The notes under the pieces: generated by a model
What the model was told of the DNA's origin: nothing
Databases searched by the model: none
Seen by the model: only the letters and a program-made list of their open reading frames with translations
Shown here: positions 32,517-40,484 of the stretch, one piece after another
Position numbering within the stretch: the first letter of the stretch is position 1
How the letters are laid out: each line of letters starts with the position of its first letter
NCBI GenBank assembly: GCA_964535015.1
Contig: CAZHRU010000011.1
Coordinates: forward strand, 1 to 44,379
Direction of reading: 5' to 3'
Length of the DNA: 44,379 nt
Source of the DNA: CAZDUS01 sp964535015
GTDB taxonomy: Bacteria > Verrucomicrobiota > Kiritimatiellia > CAIKKV01 > CAITUY01
Translations under genes and position numbers: made by a program

Positions 32517-33516
32517 TGGCCTCCACACTGGCCAGAAGTTCCTCCGGCGAACAGGTCGCCGTCCCCAGTTTACCCACCACCACCCCCGCCGCATTGTTGC
32601 CCAACACCGCCGCCTCATCACAGGACGCCCCCGCCGCCAATGCCAGTACACAGGTGGCTATCACCGTGTCGCCCGCCCCGCTGACGTCATATACCTCGCG
32701 CGCCCGCGTGGGAATCACATGCGGCGCCTTCCCCCGCGACGTCACATACATACCCTTCGGCCCCAGCGTCACGATCAACTGCTCAGGCGTCCATTTCTTC
32801 ATCAGTAACTCCGCCGCCATTCGCAGGGATACGTCATCCAATGGATCGCCGGGCGGCGGCGGCCGGTTCGGCAATCCGGAACAGGCATGGGCCTCCTTGT
32901 AGTTCGGCGTCGCCAGCGTCAACCCCGAAATCCGCAGATCCAGATTGTCCTTGGGATCCAGTCCCACCGGCACCTTGCGCCGATGCGCCGCCGCCAACAC
33001 CGCATCCATGACCTCCTGCCGCACCACGCCCTTGCTGTAATCCTCAACCACCACACCCGAGGAACGGGCCACTTCCGCATCCACCATCGCGCAAAACGCC
33101 CGCACATCCGCGTCAGGCAGTTCCGGATGGCCTTCCCAGTCCACGCGCACCACCTGCTGGCGATCGGCCAGCACCCGCATCTTGACGGTCGTCGGGCGGC
33201 CCGCAATGACCCGCACCCCCTCGGTCCCGATCCCGCGATCCTTCAGTATCGCCAGCAATTCCGTGCCGGCCAGATCATTGCCCACCACCCCCGCCACACA
33301 GGCCTGCGCCCCCAGCGCACAAATATTGTAGGCCACATTCGCAGCCCCACCCGGCACCGCGCGTTCACGATTCACCTGCACCACCGGAACCGGCGCCTCA
33401 GGCGAAATGCGCTCCACACTGCCGTGTATGTACTTGTCCAGCATCAGATCCCCAACCACGAGAATCCGCTGCCGCCGAAAAACATCCATCAACGCCCTGG
33501 CGCGTTCTGCCTTCAT
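32506..33516 (-). CDS. rfaE1: D-glycero-beta-D-manno-heptose-7-phosphate kinase (RfaE domain I, PfkB family)
   Basis: This 336-residue sugar kinase carries only the kinase half of HldE; the cytidylyl/adenylyl domain II is absent and must be elsewhere. Motifs are ILVVGDLMLDKYIHGSVERISPEAP (the RfaE-specific N-terminus), GGAANVAYNICALGA, VVEDYSKGV, GLDPKDN and the catalytic YDVSGAGDTVIA (Asp of GAGD). It makes heptose 1,7-bisphosphate for LPS inner core. It immediately follows the AsmA-like gene and overlaps kdsB. Confidence 0.93.
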   Translation of the reverse strand: MKAERARALMDVFRRQRILVVGDLMLDKYIHGSVERISPEAPVPVVQVNRERAVPGGAANVAYNICALGAQACVAGVVGNDLAGTELLAILKDRGIGTEGVRVIAGRPTTVKMRVLADRQQVVRVDWEGHPELPDADVRAFCAMVDAEVARSSGVVVEDYSKGVVRQEVMDAVLAAAHRRKVPVGLDPKDNLDLRISGLTLATPNYKEAHACSGLPNRPPPPGDPLDDVSLRMAAELLMKKWTPEQLIVTLGPKGMYVTSRGKAPHVIPTRAREVYDVSGAGDTVIATCVLALAAGASCDEAAVLGNNAAGVVVGKLGTATCSPEELLASVEANER

Positions 33517-34281
33517 TTAATGACCCTCCGGAACACTCCACCAATCCCTGACACGACGACCATCACCGTCCCAGACTCCCTTGTAAAGAATCTCCGCGTA
33601 CGGAACCCCTTCCACACTCACCCACTTGCGCTGGATCGCCCTGCCATCCACCCGCCCCTCGCGGCGGACCACCAACGCCTCCACCTCGTACATCCGTAAC
33701 GCCGTCGTCGGCGTCCCGTATACCCCGGACCAGAAGTTCAACCCCTGCACAAACGCCGTCGCCTCACGGTCCGCTCCCCGCCAGAAGATGGAACTGTCGC
33801 GGATGCTAACCCGGAACCCCGCGGGGGCATCTGCAAATAAACCGGCCGTCTCCCTGACGTCGCGGAGCCCGCCAATCCGGGCGAACACCTCCGGCAACCA
33901 CCCATCCGCGGCCTTCACCATGTCCAACTGGACGCCTGTCGCCTCCAGTACCGGACCGCCACGCCGCCACCCCATGCGCACTTCACGGGCCCGGAAATCC
34001 CCCTCCGGCGCCTGCTCCGGTTTGATCGACACCTCGCGAAGCACCAGATCACACGGCAGATTCAACCGCGCCTCGCCAATCGTCAACGCCAACCCCGTCT
34101 GCGCTTTCAGATAGTTCGAGATCATCTCGCATCCACTGCGGGTCTGCACCGCCACCGCCAACCCCGCCAGCACAATGGCCAGAAACAACAGGAACAGGGT
34201 CAGCCATCCCAGCATCGGCAAATGCCGCCGCGGCGAACGCACGGGTTTGTCCCAGTCATCATCAGAATCACGCCTGCCCAT
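33517..34281 (-). CDS. Single-span membrane protein of AsmA-like appearance, function unknown
   Basis: The protein has 254 residues from ATG 34281, where GGGGGG precedes the start and hydrophilic residues lead to one membrane span (about 31-52, LPMLGWLTLFLLFLAIVLAG). The rest appears periplasmic and beta-rich, with LALTIGEARLNLPCDLVLREVSI and later VSIRDSSIFW segments. These resemble the repeating strands of AsmA/TamB-type lipid-carrier proteins, but the match is by appearance only. It overlaps yggS by 14 bases and abuts rfaE1, so a role in envelope assembly is reasonable inference. Confidence 0.6.
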   Translation of the reverse strand: MGRRDSDDDWDKPVRSPRRHLPMLGWLTLFLLFLAIVLAGLAVAVQTRSGCEMISNYLKAQTGLALTIGEARLNLPCDLVLREVSIKPEQAPEGDFRAREVRMGWRRGGPVLEATGVQLDMVKAADGWLPEVFARIGGLRDVRETAGLFADAPAGFRVSIRDSSIFWRGADREATAFVQGLNFWSGVYGTPTTALRMYEVEALVVRREGRVDGRAIQRKWVSVEGVPYAEILYKGVWDGDGRRVRDWWSVPEGH

Positions 34282-34978
34282 CGCCGCCCCCCTTCTTGCG
34301 CGCCCCGAACAACAGGGTCCCCACCCGGACCCACGTTGACCCCTCTTCGATCGCCACTTCAAAGTCGTGCGACATCCCCATCGACAACTCCGGCAACCCC
34401 ACCCCGCTTTCCGCCTGCCACCGGTCCCGAGCCTCTCGTAACGCCCGGAAGAACGGTCGCGCCTCCTCCGGATCTTCCGCAACCGGCGGGATCGTCATTA
34501 CCCCCACCACCCGCACCCGGAACAGCCGCTGCGCGGCCCGCAACACGGCGGGAACCTCCTCCGGCGCCATCCCGAATTTACTGCGCTCACCCGAGACGTT
34601 CACTTCGAGGCATACCGGAAGACTGCGCCCCTCCTCCTGACAAACCCGCTCCAGCGCCTCCAGCAACTTCAACGAATCCACCGCATGAACCATTTCAAAA
34701 AGCCGCACCGCTTCACGAACCTTGTTCGTCTGCAGATGCCCGACAAAATGCCACCGGGCCACGGATGAACATTGCGGTATCTTCTGGCGGGCCTCCTGCA
34801 CTTTGCTTTCGCCAAATTCGGTCAAACCCAGTTGGACCGCCTCCATGACCGCCTCCGGCCCCTGGGTCTTGGATACCGCCAGAAGCCGCACGGCGTCAAC
34901 CGCGCGACCCGCACGGACGCACGCCTGCTCCATCCGCCGCCGGATCTCGCCCAGCCGGTTATCCATATCCATATTCAC
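34268..34978 (-). CDS. yggS: Pyridoxal-phosphate homeostasis protein YggS (PLPBP family)
   Basis: This 236-residue cytoplasmic protein has a PLP-binding Lys in LLAVSKTQ (about residue 37). Family signatures are FGESKVQEARQK, WHFVGHLQTNK, VNVSGERSKFG, LSMGMSHDFEVAIEEGST and VRVGTLLFG. It is a non-catalytic fold type III PLP carrier. The N-terminal codons (MNMDMDN) overlap a short copy of the heptamer-period repeat, so a later start such as ATG 34966 is possible. It lies downstream of recR rather than next to proC. Confidence 0.93.
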   Translation of the reverse strand: MNMDMDNRLGEIRRRMEQACVRAGRAVDAVRLLAVSKTQGPEAVMEAVQLGLTEFGESKVQEARQKIPQCSSVARWHFVGHLQTNKVREAVRLFEMVHAVDSLKLLEALERVCQEEGRSLPVCLEVNVSGERSKFGMAPEEVPAVLRAAQRLFRVRVVGVMTIPPVAEDPEEARPFFRALREARDRWQAESGVGLPELSMGMSHDFEVAIEEGSTWVRVGTLLFGARKKGGGDGQA

Positions 34979-35000
34979 AATTCACCATCCATCATTCACA
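34973..35000 (-). repeat. Heptamer-period intergenic repeat, copy B
   Basis: This short stretch (plus strand ATTCACAATTCACCATCC then ATCATTCACAC) has the same seven-base rhythm as the copies at 16044, 37738 and 39338. It lies exactly at the recR stop / yggS start boundary and reaches into both. Confidence 0.55.
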
Positions 35001-35598
35001 CCGGCTGACGCCCCTTCAGGGCACGGGCCAGCGTCAATGCATCCGAGTACCGGATGCCGCTGCCCACCGGAATCCCCGACGCCGGTCGCGTCACCCGGAC
35101 CCGATGCGCCTTCATCAACTCCGCCACGTACCCCGCCGTCGCCTCGCTCTCCACATCCATCCCCAACGCCAGGATCACTTCCGCGAACCCCTCGTCCTCA
35201 ACCCGCTTCAGCAACGTTGCCAGCCGCAAATCGCGGACACTCTCCCCGTGCAGGGGCGATATCACCCCCATCAACGCATGGTAGCGCCCCTTGTAACTGC
35301 CCGTCCGCTCAATGGCCACGATATCCCCGGGGTCCTGCACCACGCACACCACACTGGCATCGCGACCCGGCCCCACACACAGGCGGCAAGGCATCTCGGC
35401 CACCGTCGTGATTCCCCCGCACCGTTCGCACAACCGCACCTGGTCGGAGGCCGCCTTCAACGCCTCCATCAATTCCCGCAGGGTCTCGCCGGAATTCCAC
35501 GCCAGGCTGTACGCCATCCGCTCCGCCGAACGGCGCCCGATCCCCGGCAGTTTCGCCAGGGCCCCCGCCACCCGGTCAAGATGCTCCATCCCATTCAT
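34996..35598 (-). CDS. recR: Recombination mediator protein RecR
   Basis: This 200-residue protein has an N-terminal helix-hairpin-helix (KLPGIGRRSAERMAY, about 17-31), a four-cysteine zinc motif (CERCGG...CRLC, about 57-75) and a Toprim domain (VCVVQDPGDIVAIE; then GMDVESEATAGYVAELM), ending in ASGIPVGSGIRYSDALTL. It acts with RecO in loading RecA at gaps. The order dnaX-ybaB-recR is conserved across many bacteria. The final codons border the heptamer repeat. There is no clear ribosome-binding site. Confidence 0.96.
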   Translation of the reverse strand: MNGMEHLDRVAGALAKLPGIGRRSAERMAYSLAWNSGETLRELMEALKAASDQVRLCERCGGITTVAEMPCRLCVGPGRDASVVCVVQDPGDIVAIERTGSYKGRYHALMGVISPLHGESVRDLRLATLLKRVEDEGFAEVILALGMDVESEATAGYVAELMKAHRVRVTRPASGIPVGSGIRYSDALTLARALKGRQPV

Positions 35599-35630
35599 AG
35601 GCGTAGTCCGTCGTCTGCAGCCTGCACTCC

Positions 35631-35948
35631 TTACATCCCCATCATTCCCGGCGGCAATCCCATTCCCGCCGTCACCTTCTTCATCTCCACCGCCGCCATC
35701 TCGCGACTCTTCTTGATCGCCCCGTCCACCGCCGCCAAAACCATGTCCTCGAGCAAGTCCTTGTCGGCCGGGTTGATCACCTTGGGATCAATCCTGATCT
35801 CCAGGATGGACCCGTCACCCCCCGCCACGGCCGAAACCATGCCGCCGCCACTTGAGAACTCCACGCGCTTCCCCGCCAACTCCGCCTGCACACGCTCCAT
35901 GTCCTTCTGCATGGTCTGCGCCTGTTTCATCAACTTCATGATGTTCAT
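35631..35948 (-). CDS. ybaB: YbaB/EbfC family nucleoid-associated protein
   Basis: This 105-residue protein begins MNIMKLMKQAQTMQKDMERVQAELAGKRVEFSSGGG, the helical N-terminus of the family, followed by a central beta sheet (VSAVAGGDGSILEIRIDP) and helical end with a Met/Gly-rich tail (GMGLPPGMMGM). It binds DNA as a dimer and is usually encoded between dnaX and recR, as here. Sixteen bases separate it from dnaX. Confidence 0.94.
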   Translation of the reverse strand: MNIMKLMKQAQTMQKDMERVQAELAGKRVEFSSGGGMVSAVAGGDGSILEIRIDPKVINPADKDLLEDMVLAAVDGAIKKSREMAAVEMKKVTAGMGLPPGMMGM

Positions 35949-35964
35949 AGCAATAGCTCCACTC

Positions 35965-37722
35965 CTATTCCCTCACATCGACAATTCCACCGTTGAAAAT
36001 CTCCAGCGCCTTGCGCACCACCGGGTCCTTCTGCCATTCCTGCTTCGACTTCGCACCCTTGACCCGGCCCGCGGCCGGCCCGCCCGCCAACTCCGCCGTA
36101 TGATCCGCCGGCACATCCGCCGTCCCGCCCCCCTGGATCAACTGGAAATCCAGACTGACCGGACGCTTCAACACCTGGAGCAACACATCGTGGATGGCCC
36201 GCACATGGGCCTGGTTCTTCGCCACACTCTCCCGGTTCTTGGAAAACTCAGGGTCAAACCCAATCACGACCCGGTCCGCCGTCACGGCCAACGGCCGCGT
36301 ATCCATCAGCATGGCGCTCGTCAAGGAGTTCACCCCCTTGACCCGTTCAATAATCCCGCGCCACTGCGCCATCAACAGGTCCAACTCGTTCCCCGTCGCC
36401 ACCGGTTTTGCCCCCGCCGGCTCCACCGCCGGCGCCGACGCCGCGGGAACCGGCGCACGTGCCCGGTACGCCGAAGGCGCTTCGCCGGCCACCGACACGA
36501 CTCGCCGTGCCGGAGCCGCCACCGGAGCCGCCGCCGGAGACACTGCCGCCGCCCGGGTAACCCCCGCCACCCCCGCCGCCACACCGCCTGCCCCCAGGGC
36601 CTCCAGCCGCCGCAATAGATCATCGATCGACACCGCCGTGGTCTTCGCACACCGGATCAATGCCGTCTCCACCTGCGTCCGCCGCGACAACGCGAACCGG
36701 AGCCGATCCTCCGTCTGCGACAGGATATCCGCGATGCGCAACAGGCGATCGGCCGTCGTCAACCCGGCCTGCCGCTTCAACGTCGCGATCTGCGCCGCAA
36801 CAAGATCCTCCTTGCCCGCCACGTCCGAAGCGCAGAGATGCACCAGAAGCGCCCGGAAATAGTCCAGCAACTCCAGCACCAGCCTCTGCATGTCCTTGCC
36901 GGCCGCATCCAGGTCGCCGATGATCCTCACAATCTCGCTGACATTCCCCTGCAACACCGCCTCGGCCAACGACTCCATCGTCTGGCGCGAAACCAATCCG
37001 AACACCGACAACACGTCGGCCTCCTTGATGTCGTTCCCGCGAAAGGCAATCAACTGGTCCAACGCCGATTCCGCGTCCCGCATGCCACCCTCGGCCCCGC
37101 GGGCAATGGCCAGCGCCGCATCCCCTTCGAGATTCACCTGTTCCGCCGTGGCAATCTTCTGAAGTTGCTCCACAATCAACCCCGCCGGAATGCGCCGCAA
37201 GTCGAACCGCTGGCACCGCGACACGATCGTCGGCAGGATCTTGTGGGCTTCCGTCGTGGCGAAGAAGAACTTCACATGGGCCGGCGGCTCCTCGAGCGTC
37301 TTCAACAGGGCGTTGAAAGCGCCGGAACTCAGCATGTGGACTTCGTCGATCAGGTAAATCTTGTAGAGGCCGCGGGTGGGGGCAAACTTCACGTTCTCCC
37401 GCAGTTCCCGGACTTGCTCCACACCATTATTCGAGGCCCCGTCGATTTCCATCACATCCAACGAGGTGCCGGCGGCGATTTCGCGACACGAGTCGCAGAC
37501 ATCGCAGGGCGTGGCCGTCGGCCCCTTTTCACAGTTCAAGGCCTTGGCGAAAATGCGGGCCAGCGAGGTCTTGCCAATCCCGCGCGGCCCCACAAACAAA
37601 TAGGCATGCGCGATTCGCTTGGTCTGGATCGCATTCTGCAGGGTGCGCGTCACATGCCCCTGCCCCACCACATCCTCAAATTGTTTCGGACGCCACTTCC
37701 GAGCAAGAACTTCGTACGCCAT
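35965..37722 (-). CDS. dnaX: DNA polymerase III subunit gamma/tau
   Basis: The protein has 585 residues from ATG 37722 (the family start MAYEVLARKWRPKQFEDVVG). The clamp-loader AAA+ module has Walker A GPRGIGKTS (about 45-53), zinc ligands CEKG...CDVCDSC (64-79), Walker B IDEVHMLSSGAFNALLKTLEEPP and the sensor region ATTEAHKILPTIVSRCQ. A lid and collar domain follow to about residue 355, then an Ala/Pro/Val-rich linker (about 375-450) and a tau-like C-terminal domain. No obvious A-rich slippery site for a gamma frameshift was seen by eye. It is the first protein gene of the 19-kb minus-strand run. Confidence 0.95.
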   Translation of the reverse strand: MAYEVLARKWRPKQFEDVVGQGHVTRTLQNAIQTKRIAHAYLFVGPRGIGKTSLARIFAKALNCEKGPTATPCDVCDSCREIAAGTSLDVMEIDGASNNGVEQVRELRENVKFAPTRGLYKIYLIDEVHMLSSGAFNALLKTLEEPPAHVKFFFATTEAHKILPTIVSRCQRFDLRRIPAGLIVEQLQKIATAEQVNLEGDAALAIARGAEGGMRDAESALDQLIAFRGNDIKEADVLSVFGLVSRQTMESLAEAVLQGNVSEIVRIIGDLDAAGKDMQRLVLELLDYFRALLVHLCASDVAGKEDLVAAQIATLKRQAGLTTADRLLRIADILSQTEDRLRFALSRRTQVETALIRCAKTTAVSIDDLLRRLEALGAGGVAAGVAGVTRAAAVSPAAAPVAAPARRVVSVAGEAPSAYRARAPVPAASAPAVEPAGAKPVATGNELDLLMAQWRGIIERVKGVNSLTSAMLMDTRPLAVTADRVVIGFDPEFSKNRESVAKNQAHVRAIHDVLLQVLKRPVSLDFQLIQGGGTADVPADHTAELAGGPAAGRVKGAKSKQEWQKDPVVRKALEIFNGGIVDVRE

Positions 37723-37737
37723 GATACCCCCACCTCT

Positions 37738-37810
37738 CACGATTCACCATTCGCCTCCCCCTCCCCTCACCCCCCCCATCAACCATTAACCATTTCCCAT
37801 CGCCCATCCC
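37738..37810 (-). repeat. Heptamer-period intergenic repeat, copy C
   Basis: On the plus strand the stretch GATTCACCATTCGCC, a C-rich segment, then ATCAACCATTAACCATTTCC shows the same units (ACCATTA, ACCATTC, ACCATCA) as copy A. It lies between dnaX and the SRP RNA gene, within the 5' leader of dnaX if the two are co-transcribed. Confidence 0.6.
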
Positions 37811-37846
37811 CCGGATCCCCGGTACCCAATAAGCCGGGAACCGGCT

Positions 37847-37941
37847 CCAGCCAGTATCCCTACGGCACCCGGAGGCCCAACATACCGCTGCTACCTTCCG
37901 GTCCTGACGGGGTTTTGTCGGTCTCCGCTGCATAAGGCCTG
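37847..37941 (-). ncRNA. ffs: Signal recognition particle RNA (bacterial small type, 4.5S-like)
   Basis: On the minus strand the hallmark domain IV loop GTCAGGACCGGAAGGTAGCAGC (written here from 37911 down to 37890) matches the conserved GGUCAGG-CCGGAAGGAAGCAGC element that binds Ffh. Flanking sequences pair into a long imperfect stem (GCAGCGGAGACC against GGGCCTCCGGGTGC, then CAGGCC against GGCTGG at the ends), giving a molecule of about 95 bases. The ends are estimated from that pairing and may be off by 10-20 bases. The position just upstream of dnaX-ybaB-recR is the common one in bacteria. The rest of the 37723-38100 gap (heptamer repeat on one side, about 160 bases of upstream sequence on the other) shows no gene. 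Confidence 0.88.
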
Positions 37942-38100
37942 ACTCTCAACACCGGCCCCGACTTACTGGGAACCACGCATCCAAGGCTTACAGGCAGGGC
38001 ATAGGGTACCCGTGATACCCCTCCCAATCAAGCCCCATCACCCACACTCCGTGCTTGACGAGAACCGGCCTGGTAATCCAGACTCACGCCCTTCTTTAAT

Positions 38101-38177
38101 GCGCCTGTAGCTCAATTGGATAGAGCGTCAGCCTCCGAAGCTGAAGGTTGCAAGTTCGATCCTTGCCAGGCGCACCA
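38101..38177 (+). tRNA. tRNA-Arg (anticodon CCG)
   Basis: The acceptor arms GCGCCTG and CAGGCGC pair perfectly, followed by discriminator A and an encoded CCA end (38175-38177). The D arm (AGCTC-AATTGGAT-AGAGC), anticodon arm TCAGC-CTCCGAA-GCTGA with anticodon CCG, and T arm with GTTCGAT are all in place. It reads Arg CGG codons. It lies alone on the plus strand between the SRP RNA gene and serC. Confidence 0.97.
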
Positions 38178-38191
38178 GTTCTTGGTCCCGT

Positions 38192-39265
38192 TCAACTCTT
38201 TTTCTCAAACTCCTTCATGAACGACACCAAGGCGTCCACGCCCGCCACAGGGAAGGCATTGTAGATGGAAGCGCGAATCCCCCCCACCGAACGATGCCCC
38301 TTCAACCCCTTCATCCCCGCCTTCGAAGCCTCCTTGATGAACTGCTCCTCCAGCGCCTCGGTGGGCAACCGGAACGTGATGTTCATGTCTGACCGGAATT
38401 CCTTCACCGCCGTTCCCTTGTAGAAGGAACTGCTGTCCAGAACCTGGTAGATCTTGGCCGCCTTGTCGGCATTCCGCTTGTATAGCGTCTCCGGCCCCAT
38501 CTTCAGAATCCACCGCGTCACCAGCATCAGGATGTAGATGCCGAAGGTCGGCGGCGTGTTGTACAGGGAGTTCTCCTCAATGTGCGTCTTGTACTTCAGC
38601 ATCGTCGGCGCCGTCGCCGGCACCCGCTCCGCCAAATCCTTCCGCATCACCACCACCGCCATGCCCGACGGCCCCAGATTCTTCTGCGCCCCGGCATAAA
38701 TCAACCCGAACCGGTTGATGTCGAACGGCCGCGACAGGATGTCGGACGACATGTCCGCCACCAGCGGCGCCTCGGTCTTGGGAAACTCCTTCCACTGCGA
38801 CCCGGCAATCGTTTCATTGGAGGTGATGTGGACGTAGGCCGCGCCCTTCGTCAGCTTCAAATCCTCGTTCTTCGGCATCCGCGTGGGAATGTCCTTGCCC
38901 GTATTGGCCGCTATATTCACGGCCCCAACCAACTTGGCCTCCTTGATGGCCTTGTCCGCCCAGGCGCCGGAATTGACGTAGTCCGCCGTCTGCCCCGCCC
39001 CCAGCAGATTGATGGGCACCATGGCAAACTGCATGCTCGCACCGCCCTGGATGAACAACACCGTGTAGTCATCCGAAAGCCCGAGCAACTTGCCCAGATT
39101 GACCACCGCCTCCTGATGAACCGCATCGTATTCCTTGCCGCGATGACTGTGCTCCATGATCGACATGCCGGATCCATTGAAATCCAGCAGTTCCTTCTGG
39201 GCCTCCTCCAAGACTTCCACCGGCAACACCGCGGGACCCGCACCAAAATTGAATACTCGCGCCAT
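38192..39265 (-). CDS. serC: Phosphoserine aminotransferase
   Basis: The protein has 357 residues from ATG 39265, with GAGAGGA upstream; the family begins at MARVFNFGAGPAVLP. It converts 3-phosphohydroxypyruvate and glutamate to phosphoserine for serine synthesis and also acts in pyridoxine synthesis. Visible motifs are MSIMEHSHRGKEYD, FIQGGASMQFAM, VADMSSDILSRP, the PLP Lys in YAGAQKNLGPSG, and HIEENSLYNTPPTFGIY. The gene ends 14 bases from the tRNA-Arg gene, convergent with it. A heptamer repeat lies about 70 bases upstream. Confidence 0.95.
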   Translation of the reverse strand: MARVFNFGAGPAVLPVEVLEEAQKELLDFNGSGMSIMEHSHRGKEYDAVHQEAVVNLGKLLGLSDDYTVLFIQGGASMQFAMVPINLLGAGQTADYVNSGAWADKAIKEAKLVGAVNIAANTGKDIPTRMPKNEDLKLTKGAAYVHITSNETIAGSQWKEFPKTEAPLVADMSSDILSRPFDINRFGLIYAGAQKNLGPSGMAVVVMRKDLAERVPATAPTMLKYKTHIEENSLYNTPPTFGIYILMLVTRWILKMGPETLYKRNADKAAKIYQVLDSSSFYKGTAVKEFRSDMNITFRLPTEALEEQFIKEASKAGMKGLKGHRSVGGIRASIYNAFPVAGVDALVSFMKEFEKKS

Positions 39266-39337
39266 GATTGAATCCTCTCTTCTATAAGTTGAAACCCGTG
39301 CAGAGTGTACCCATAACCCACCCGCGTTCAATCCGAA

Positions 39338-39395
39338 ATTCACCATTCACTATTCACCATCCCCCACTCACCATTCACTATTCACTCCCCACCCC
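39338..39395 (-). repeat. Heptamer-period intergenic repeat, copy D
   Basis: On the plus strand the units run ATTCACC / ATTCACT / ATTCACC / ATCCCCC / ACTCACC / ATTCACT / ATTCACT before a C-rich end. It covers the last codons of the cation efflux gene (tail GWGVNSEW), just as copy A covers the end of folC. Confidence 0.65.
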
Positions 39396-40348
39396 CCCGC
39401 CTCCCCGCCCCGGAAACACCCGCCAAGACAGGTCTCCGTGCAGGGGCGCCGACAGGGTTCGACATGGGTCGTCACATGGGTTGCGGGATAACGGGCCATA
39501 ATGGCCTCCTCCACCCGGTCGCTGATGTCGTGCGCCTCCACCACCGTCAACTGCTCCGGCACCATCAGGTGGAACTCCACAAACCGCATCGCCCCGCCCC
39601 GCCGGGTCCTCAAATCGTGCATCCCCTGGACCATCGGATGAAATTCCTTGATGTGCCCGATAATCCACGCCTCCTCCTCGTCCGGAAGCCGCGCATCCAG
39701 CAGATCCTTCACCGACTCCGCCGTCAGTTCCCACGCCGCCTTCAGAATCAGCACGGCCACACACAGGGCGGCCACCGGATCCACCCAGTTGAGATTCCGG
39801 GCGGGCATCAGCCAGTACCCGATCCAGATCACCGCCAACCCGGCCATGACCCCGATGGACGTATACACATCCGTCCGCAGATGCCACGCATCCGCCTGCA
39901 ACGCAACAGACTCCGTCTCCCGCCCGATCCTGAAGAGCCGCCTGGATATCAGCCAGTTGACAACGGCCGACACCAGCATCACGACCACACCAATACCCGC
40001 CCGTTCAAGCGGTTGCGGAGCAATCAACTTGTGGATGGCCTCTACAATGATCCAGATAGCCGCCACGAAAATCAACAGGGCCTCGATGGCGCCCGACAGA
40101 TTCTCGTACTTGCCGTGCCCGAACGCATGCCGGGCGTCGGCAGGCTTCGCTGAGGTCCGGACCGAGAGAAAGGCGATTACCGAGGCCACCAGATCCACCG
40201 CCGAGTGAATCGCCTCGGAAAGAACGGAAACGGAACCAATCAACAACCCGACCAGAAGCTTCAGCCCGACAAGGAGGGCGTTCGAAACAATCGAAAGCGC
40301 CGCCACCCCCGCTTTTCGCTGGTGCATCTCGACAGAACCCGTATGCAT
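39368..40348 (-). CDS. Cation diffusion facilitator (CDF) family transporter with Cys-rich C-terminus
   Basis: The protein has 326 residues from ATG 40348, which has AGGAGG upstream; upstream in-frame sequence belongs to a terminator hairpin. About five or six membrane spans carry the two metal-site motifs of the family, HSAVD (span 2) and HLRTD (span 5), and the HAFGHGKYENLSG loop. HxxxD/HxxxD sites suggest Zn2+, Fe2+ or related divalent ions. The cytoplasmic domain ends in HVEPCRRPCTETCLGGC, a five-cysteine cluster unusual for CDF proteins, then residues encoded by the heptamer repeat. It exports metal in exchange for protons. Confidence 0.9.
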   Translation of the reverse strand: MHTGSVEMHQRKAGVAALSIVSNALLVGLKLLVGLLIGSVSVLSEAIHSAVDLVASVIAFLSVRTSAKPADARHAFGHGKYENLSGAIEALLIFVAAIWIIVEAIHKLIAPQPLERAGIGVVVMLVSAVVNWLISRRLFRIGRETESVALQADAWHLRTDVYTSIGVMAGLAVIWIGYWLMPARNLNWVDPVAALCVAVLILKAAWELTAESVKDLLDARLPDEEEAWIIGHIKEFHPMVQGMHDLRTRRGGAMRFVEFHLMVPEQLTVVEAHDISDRVEEAIMARYPATHVTTHVEPCRRPCTETCLGGCFRGGEAGGWGVNSEW

Positions 40349-40365
40349 GCCGCCTCCTGAACAAA

Positions 40366-40399
40366 AAACCCCGCGAGACTTCATAGTCCCGCGGGGTTT
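40366..40399 (-). terminator. Rho-independent terminator between RHS cluster and CDF gene
   Basis: Arms AAACCCCGCGaGAC and GTCcCGCGGGGTTT pair around a six-base loop, and on the minus strand the stem is followed by a run of six T. It would stop transcripts from the RHS genes. It ends only 17 bases before the CDF start codon, with AGGAGG in that space, so it could equally act as an attenuator in a CDF leader. The 40400-40484 stretch upstream holds no gene. Confidence 0.8.
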
Positions 40400-40484
40400 G
40401 ACGCCCACTGCCGTTCAGGCCCAGCCGCACCTGCTCTCAGGTCGCTTGATCCGGTCTCTCGTAAGGTTGTTATGGGGTGGGAAT

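Noticed and set aside
37942..38100. Promoter of the SRP RNA gene (TTGATT-17-TACCCT on the minus strand)
   Set aside because: The -10 match is poor and the predicted start would lie about 60 bases before the RNA, so I did not annotate it. Nothing else is evident in this stretch.
40400..40484. TPP or cobalamin riboswitch (CTGAGA, CTGAAC and GCCACTG-like words upstream of the CDF gene)
   Set aside because: The words occur without the surrounding conserved helices of either riboswitch class, and the downstream gene is a metal exporter, not a thiamine or cobalamin gene.
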